Assembly (NCBI GenBank): GCA_015522955.1 | Contig: WALG01000005.1 | Location: forward strand, 1 to 11,529 | DNA: 11,529 nt | Source: DHVE2 group archaeon | Lineage (GTDB): Archaea > Thermoplasmatota > Thermoplasmata > Thermoplasmatales > Aciduliprofundaceae | Reading direction: 5' to 3' | In this document: piece after piece, positions 7,400 through 11,529 of the stretch | Numbering within the stretch: position 1 is the first letter of the stretch | How the letters are laid out: the number at the start of each line of letters is the position of its first letter | Position numbers and translations under genes: made by a program | Notes under the pieces: generated by a model | What the model was told of the DNA's origin: nothing | The model's database searches: none | Seen by the model: only the letters and a program-made list of their open reading frames with translations

Positions 7400-8466
7400 A
7401 CCCTGACCCCCTCAGCGGGCTTCACAATATGGTATCTTGCTTGATGCATAAATCTTTTTTCATACTCTCTTTTAATTCTCTCCCCCGCATCTTGGATGCT
7501 CTCAAATATCGCTATTGCCGAGCCTCCAAATCCCGCTCCGGTTAATCTTGCTCCCAGCGCTCCATGCTGCATAGCCTTATTTACAAAGAAATCGAGTTCT
7601 TCGCAACTCACTTCATAGTTATTGGCCAGGTCCCAGTGTGCCTCTAAGAGCAGCGCTCCAAAATCTTCGATATCTCCATATTTAAGTGCATCTCTTGCCT
7701 TCAAAACACGCTGGTTCTCTCTGACCACATAGCCGAGCATCTTTCTCTCTCTGGCACTCAGTTTACTCAACTCATTCTCACCAATGCTCTTAGAGTTATG
7801 CTTTCCCAGTTTTTTTAAAATTAAAGAAATGAACTGTTTTCTCTCTCTATAAGCAGAGTGTGCCAGTTCTCTCTGTATCCCTGTATCAAATATCAGAATT
7901 TTCAAATCTTTGGGAAAGGGAATGTATTCGTAACTTAAATTCTCCGTGTCTATGAAAAGCGCATATCCCTTTTTACCCAGAACTATTGCCATCTGGTCCA
8001 TTATGCCGCAGGGCATGCCCACATAATTATTTTCCGCCTCTTTCGCTATAATTGCCATCTCCATTTTTTTCAGATTCAGAATATAGTTCTCTTTTAAAAA
8101 TTCCAATATGGCGAGTTCTAGACTGGCAGAAGAACTCAATCCGGAGCCTATTGGCAGATTTCCGTATATTCTTCCATGCATTCCTCCAACTCTGTAACCC
8201 CTACTTTGAAGAATGTAATATATGCCCTTCACATAGTCGAGCCAGTTATTTTCCCTCCTAAGATCATCAATCTTGAATCTCCCTCCCATTCTAAGATTTT
8301 CAGAATAGAGAGCAACATCCTTATCTTTATTTCCCTCAAGATAAGTGTAAAGATTTATGGCCATGGGCATAACATACCCAAATGAATAATCTGTGTGCTC
8401 TCCTATCAAATTTACTCTGCCGGGAGAGCATATTTTCATAGAACTTGTGACATCCAGATTTTTCAC
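7387..8466 (-). CDS. galK: Galactokinase
   Basis: A GHMP-family sugar kinase that converts galactose and ATP to galactose-1-phosphate, the first Leloir step. All family motifs are intact: the galactokinase signature PGRVNLIGEHTDY (residues 15-27, with Arg17, Glu23 and Asp26), the ATP-binding loop PIGSGLSSSA (105-114), the catalytic Asp157 in GIMDQ, and motif 3 LTGAGFGG (308-315). The start is ambiguous. A GTG at 8466 (359 residues) sits about 29 bases after a TATA-like element and would be leaderless. An ATG at 8439 (350 residues) begins MKICSPGRVNL, closer to the usual short N-terminus, but has neither a Shine-Dalgarno sequence nor a TATA box at leaderless distance. It leads an operon with the GH57 and MFS genes, and a palindrome overlaps its promoter. 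The product is cytoplasmic. At about 350 residues it fits archaeal galactokinases. Confidence 0.96.
   Translation of the reverse strand: MKNLDVTSSMKICSPGRVNLIGEHTDYSFGYVMPMAINLYTYLEGNKDKDVALYSENLRMGGRFKIDDLRRENNWLDYVKGIYYILQSRGYRVGGMHGRIYGNLPIGSGLSSSASLELAILEFLKENYILNLKKMEMAIIAKEAENNYVGMPCGIMDQMAIVLGKKGYALFIDTENLSYEYIPFPKDLKILIFDTGIQRELAHSAYRERKQFISLILKKLGKHNSKSIGENELSKLSARERKMLGYVVRENQRVLKARDALKYGDIEDFGALLLEAHWDLANNYEVSCEELDFFVNKAMQHGALGARLTGAGFGGSAIAIFESIQDAGERIKREYEKRFMHQARYHIVKPAEGVRVCMH
7407..7413 (-). promoter_or_regulatory. Ribosome binding site of the GH57 gene
   Basis: GAGGGGG followed by TCA on the minus strand, seven bases before the ATG at 7399 and within the last codons of galK. 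It resembles the archaeal consensus GAGGTGATC and supports re-initiation within the operon. Confidence 0.6.
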
Positions 8467-8489
8467 GTTAGAGCCATGCTCTTTGAATT

Positions 8490-8511
8490 ACAAAAATTTT
8501 CCGATTTTTGT
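8490..8511. promoter_or_regulatory. Palindromic operator candidate over the galK promoter
   Basis: A perfect inverted repeat: ACAAAAAT at 8490-8497, a six-base spacer, then ATTTTTGT at 8504-8511. The inner part (AAAATTTT, 8493-8500) is also the best TATA-like element, about 29 bases before the GTG at 8466. A dimeric repressor bound here would cover the TATA box of the gal operon. No regulator gene lies in the window. A weak hairpin terminator for the upstream gene is an alternative, but the stem is almost all A-T. Confidence 0.5.
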
Positions 8512-8530
8512 CACAAGAGAAAGAGCTTTC

Positions 8531-8541
8531 AAAATAAAAAA
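8531..8541 (-). terminator. T-tract terminator after the FG-GAP/transglutaminase gene
   Basis: The minus strand reads TTTTTTATTTT beginning only two bases past the TAA of the large surface-protein gene, a typical archaeal intrinsic terminator. It suggests that gene is transcribed separately from galK, although both lie on the same strand 77 bases apart. The same tract could be read as a second TATA-like element for galK, with a longer leader. Confidence 0.5.
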
Positions 8542-8543
8542 GA

Positions 8544-11444
8544 TTAGAGGATTGTAGAATGTTTCTCAAAGTACGAATGTCCAATATTGGGATGCTGACC
8601 TGCCTGTTTCTGGAACGTATGCACGTTGTTGAGCACGCTTATCTTGTGATTTCCAGTTATGTTGGCAGGCTGTATATAGCCATAGCTCGCTGTGGGATAC
8701 AGAGATGTAACGCTAGCAGATATCTTCACTGTAATAGTGGTAGCCACACTCTCTCTGTTAGATATCACAATTACCGTCTTACCAAATGGCGTGAGATAAC
8801 TCAGTCCACTGGTATGCACCTTATCCACGTGCCTGAACGCAGCATATACCACAAAGGGCTCGTTATTCACAAATTTCTGAAAATCGCTGTAACTCATTAC
8901 ATAGACATTGGCATGATATCCACCTTTTGGAAGTTCATAGTAGTATGAGTATCCAAAGTAGCGATATAGTATATCGATCCAGCATGGCGGGTTCTGCTCT
9001 CCACCAAGTACCTGCACGTTAAGGCTTAGCAATGTTGGATTGAGTGAGGGCACGATCATTCCTGATGGTTTTGCAACTTTGGGCAAAGTGTTAGGTATAG
9101 TTACATTGAAATAGTAATTGCCTCCATGAGTAATCTGAGCCTTGAACATAGTGCTTCCAATTCTGCTGGTAACGATAAGTGTAAAGTTCTGGGTTCTGTT
9201 GAGTCCGAGATTGTCTATCTCAGCATATCCATTCATATCCGTAAAGTTAAATCCTGCAATATAGGGAGCGCTATCATAATGGTGCTCAATGGTCCAGTGG
9301 CTCCATGCTTCAACTCTGGCACCATCTATGGGATTGCCATTCTCGTCCACAACCTTAAAATGCAGGTTTGCCAGTCTGCTCGGGATATTGTAGGGTACTG
9401 CACTTCTCCATGGTACATCGTACATGCCATCCTCTTCCCATTCCATAGGATACGAGAACCCTATCTTGCTGTACCATCCGCTCATGCCCCTGGGAGGATC
9501 AAAGTACTCTTTCCAAGTACCATTTTCTCCAGAAGAACCTGAAGATGCATCTACATGATGCCAAGTGCCGTTGTACCAGAAATTGTTAAACTGGTGATCT
9601 TCGGCTATATCCACTACATTTATCGTGGGAATGAGCATGGCCCTTGCAGCCACCTCATAGATTATGGAGAACTCTCCACACCATATACCATATTTGGGAT
9701 TGAGAAGGTTCATATAGATATTGTACCAGCCCGGAGGCTTGGGACCTGTATGCCATACTGCACCTATATCCACCCTGAGCCAGTAATCTACAAGGTATGC
9801 AGCCTCATAGAGAGTCTTGGCCTGAGACACTCTCTGATAGAGACTAATATTGTACGTGGTATTGTAAGGCAAGTATGTACGATAGAAATAGCCATTGTAT
9901 CTGCTGGGCCAGGCCCAGGGCGCAATTATATAGCGATTAAACATGACCAGATACTTGTAATATACATTCTTGGGAACCTCCTGCCAGCCACTATCTGTCT
10001 TATATTCTAGGGTAGAATAGTTTGCATAATCTACGATTTTTGCGTATGTAACATTGGCAGCCATCCAGTACAGACTCTTTGCATTGAGCACATACAGATA
10101 TCCACCACCACTATCCATGAGCATCTGAAGATTGCTGGGTCTGTCTGTGGCAATTGTATACGCAACCTCATCGATATATGGAGCACTGGTATTGAGTATC
10201 ATGTTAGCATAGTAGTCCACATACTCAGTATTTGTCTCAACACTCTGCAAACGCTCAATATCCGGATAGTATGCAGGGCCCCAGAACCAGTTTGCAAGAA
10301 GCATCTTGTCTGCATCCGATTTCCACACTTTGAAATTGGGTGTTGTATATGTACCACGATTGTAGATATAGTACACATACCCATCAGAGCCTCCCATCAA
10401 AAGATCCGGCATGCCATCATGGTTAAGGTCTACAATGCACGGAGACACAGAGGTCATGGTCACATCTTGCAAGGTGCCCATCTTCTCCCAGGTAGGATAG
10501 AGTGCCTTTCCAGACTGCCTGAACACGTATAGTCCCGAGTCTGAGCCTACAAACAGGTACCTTGTATTGCCTATGGTTGCAATATAGGGCTTGGAATTGT
10601 TGCCAACCCAAACACCTTCATAGTGCCAGCCTCTGCCATCCCACCAGTCTTCTTTCCATGCTGGGAAGTAATTGTAATCAAGTACCCAATGTGGGACCCC
10701 GAGTGTTCCCGTATTTTTTACAAGTGCAATCACTCCAGATGCATTGCCCACAGCAACATCTAGATCTCCATCATTGTCCGCATCAAACAGCGCAGGTGCT
10801 GCGTTGGCACCTACCGATATATCCCCGAAATAGCCAATTACTTTCTGCCAGTGTGGAACAGTGGCATTTCCAATATTCTCATAGAACTGAAGCGTTCCAT
10901 CTGGAAGTCCAACCACGATATCTGCTAATCCATCCCCGTTCAAATCCCCCATAGCAATATTTACAGACTCTCCTGGATCTACTGAAAGCTCCGTATAAGG
11001 CTTGAATCTAGGCATCCAGGATGTGCCCACATTCGTATAGAAATATATATTTCCATCACTAGCGCCCACAGCAAGATCTTCAAGCCCATCTCCATTTATA
11101 TCTGCCATGGCAACACTGGCATGTGAGGGAACTTTTATATCATCCTTCATAAGCTCGTAGAACTGTCTGGTAAGCATTGGTTGAATCCAGCCAGGCACCT
11201 TCTGTATTGCCTTAATTGCCACTTCCGGAAGATGATACTGTGGTATCTCCATGGCACTCAATCCACCATGGGGATTGTAGAATATCGCATAATAACTTCC
11301 TGGAGGTATCTTCAATGTTGTTGAGAAGGAGCCTGAGGCAGCATTTGCAGAAGCGCTTGGAACTGTTGCAAACACAGAGAGCACTGACATGGTCACTACC
11401 AAAAATATGGCTATCAAAGCCCACCTATTTTTTGTATTCATCAT
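8544..11444 (-). CDS. Secreted FG-GAP/VCBS repeat protein with transglutaminase-like core
   Basis: A 966-residue exported protein (numbering here counts from a TTG six codons upstream). A Sec signal peptide spans about residues 7-40, ending near SASANA. Residues 115-380 hold about five propeller-type repeats of about 50 residues. Four carry Ca-binding loops of the D-x-N/D-x-D-G type at Asp121, Asp173, Asp227 and Asp345, and a fifth near 290-328 lacks the loop. Each ends in a short P-x-W/F-like turn. Residues about 540-645 are a transglutaminase-like core with Cys595 (IWCGEF), His623 (EDHQF) and Asp638 (HHVDAS), so it could be an active thiol protease or amidase. Residues 700-766 resemble a carboxypeptidase regulatory-type beta sandwich. 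The last 160 residues are beta-rich and unassigned. Many N-x-S/T sequons suggest glycosylation. There is no C-terminal membrane anchor, so it is probably free or held non-covalently. The perfect Shine-Dalgarno fixes the ATG at 11444. Confidence 0.85.
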   Translation of the reverse strand: MMNTKNRWALIAIFLVVTMSVLSVFATVPSASANAASGSFSTTLKIPPGSYYAIFYNPHGGLSAMEIPQYHLPEVAIKAIQKVPGWIQPMLTRQFYELMKDDIKVPSHASVAMADINGDGLEDLAVGASDGNIYFYTNVGTSWMPRFKPYTELSVDPGESVNIAMGDLNGDGLADIVVGLPDGTLQFYENIGNATVPHWQKVIGYFGDISVGANAAPALFDADNDGDLDVAVGNASGVIALVKNTGTLGVPHWVLDYNYFPAWKEDWWDGRGWHYEGVWVGNNSKPYIATIGNTRYLFVGSDSGLYVFRQSGKALYPTWEKMGTLQDVTMTSVSPCIVDLNHDGMPDLLMGGSDGYVYYIYNRGTYTTPNFKVWKSDADKMLLANWFWGPAYYPDIERLQSVETNTEYVDYYANMILNTSAPYIDEVAYTIATDRPSNLQMLMDSGGGYLYVLNAKSLYWMAANVTYAKIVDYANYSTLEYKTDSGWQEVPKNVYYKYLVMFNRYIIAPWAWPSRYNGYFYRTYLPYNTTYNISLYQRVSQAKTLYEAAYLVDYWLRVDIGAVWHTGPKPPGWYNIYMNLLNPKYGIWCGEFSIIYEVAARAMLIPTINVVDIAEDHQFNNFWYNGTWHHVDASSGSSGENGTWKEYFDPPRGMSGWYSKIGFSYPMEWEEDGMYDVPWRSAVPYNIPSRLANLHFKVVDENGNPIDGARVEAWSHWTIEHHYDSAPYIAGFNFTDMNGYAEIDNLGLNRTQNFTLIVTSRIGSTMFKAQITHGGNYYFNVTIPNTLPKVAKPSGMIVPSLNPTLLSLNVQVLGGEQNPPCWIDILYRYFGYSYYYELPKGGYHANVYVMSYSDFQKFVNNEPFVVYAAFRHVDKVHTSGLSYLTPFGKTVIVISNRESVATTITVKISASVTSLYPTASYGYIQPANITGNHKISVLNNVHTFQKQAGQHPNIGHSYFEKHSTIL

Positions 11445-11452
11445 TTTAGGAG

Positions 11453-11460
11453 TCACCTCC
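11453..11460 (-). promoter_or_regulatory. Perfect Shine-Dalgarno of the FG-GAP/transglutaminase gene
   Basis: The minus strand reads GGAGGTGA, fully complementary to the archaeal 16S rRNA 3' end, eight bases before the ATG at 11444. It decides the start over the TTG at 11462. It also lies within a potential GGAG-GTGA-CTCC hairpin (11449-11460), a four-base-pair stem with a GNRA-type loop. Confidence 0.85.
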
Positions 11461-11481
11461 AAAAAGAAGTAATTGAATATT

Positions 11482-11490
11482 CTATATTTA
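11482..11490 (-). promoter_or_regulatory. TATA box of the FG-GAP/transglutaminase gene
   Basis: The minus strand reads TAAATATAG, a strong archaeal TATA box, preceded by AAAGTGT. Counting about 26 bases from its centre puts the transcription start near 11460, right at the Shine-Dalgarno. The leader would then be only about 16 bases long. Confidence 0.65.
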
Positions 11491-11529
11491 ACACTTTTTG
11501 TAAAACTCTTCAGATGGTGAGAAATTTTC

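Noticed and set aside
8559..10954. Long plus-strand open frames (8559-8948, 9126-9542, 9555-10010, 10562-10954) opposite the FG-GAP gene
   Set aside because: Their translations are Cys/His/Ser-rich with no domain or signal. They mirror the codon pattern of the real minus-strand gene and have no promoter or ribosome site.
11475..11482. GAATATTC palindrome between the TATA box and Shine-Dalgarno as an operator
   Set aside because: An eight-base A/T-rich palindrome is likely by chance, and no second copy was seen in the other promoters.
1..11529. CRISPR arrays, tRNA/rRNA genes, insertion sequences, origins
   Set aside because: No regularly spaced repeats, no terminal inverted repeats with a transposase and no RNA-gene signatures were seen. 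Gaps between genes are at most about 85 bases, leaving little room for them.

Overview
The window looks archaeal. The evidence is its gene families (a large PIN-domain nuclease, a secernin-like C69 peptidase, a DUF2139-type protein, a GH57 glycosidase and a GH1 of archaeal size), TATA boxes about 25-30 bases before start codons, at least two apparently leaderless genes, and T-rich tracts rather than hairpins after genes. My best guess is a thermophilic euryarchaeon, possibly Thermoplasmatota such as Aciduliprofundum/DHVE2. The gene content also resembles Thermococcales, so lineage stays open. The first 23 bases are leftover Nextera/Tn5 sequencing adapter, so position 1 is an assembly edge, not genome.

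Layout. (1) 35-916, plus strand: PIN-domain protein, whose true N-terminus may have been lost at the contig edge. (2) 3657 to 941, minus strand: a two-gene operon, a secernin-like Ntn-hydrolase followed by a DUF2139-like protein, with an ATGA stop/start overlap. (3) 3658-3736: a short divergent promoter with two TATA boxes. (4) 3737-4993, plus strand: intracellular GH1 beta-glycosidase, convergent with the next operon; the two stop codons overlap within four bases. (5) 8466 to 4990, minus strand: a galactose operon of galactokinase, GH57 alpha-galactosidase-type enzyme and MFS transporter, with 13- and 8-base gene overlaps. (6) 11444 to 8544, minus strand: a large secreted protein with FG-GAP/VCBS repeats, a transglutaminase-like core with intact Cys-His-Asp residues, and C-terminal beta domains. 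(7) 11445-11529: its promoter and Shine-Dalgarno leader.

How the genes may work together. The central 4.7 kb reads as a galactoside-use module. The MFS protein would import small sugars or galactosides, the GH57 and GH1 enzymes (neither with a signal peptide) would split alpha- and beta-galactosides in the cytoplasm, and GalK would make galactose-1-phosphate. No GalT or GalE is present. A perfect 8-base inverted repeat with a 6-base spacer sits over the likely galK promoter and is a good operator candidate. The set matches, from memory, the alpha-galactosidase cluster of Pyrococcus furiosus. The window is extremely compact: no gap between genes exceeds about 85 bases. I found no RNA gene, CRISPR array, insertion sequence or clearly undescribed defence-type system.
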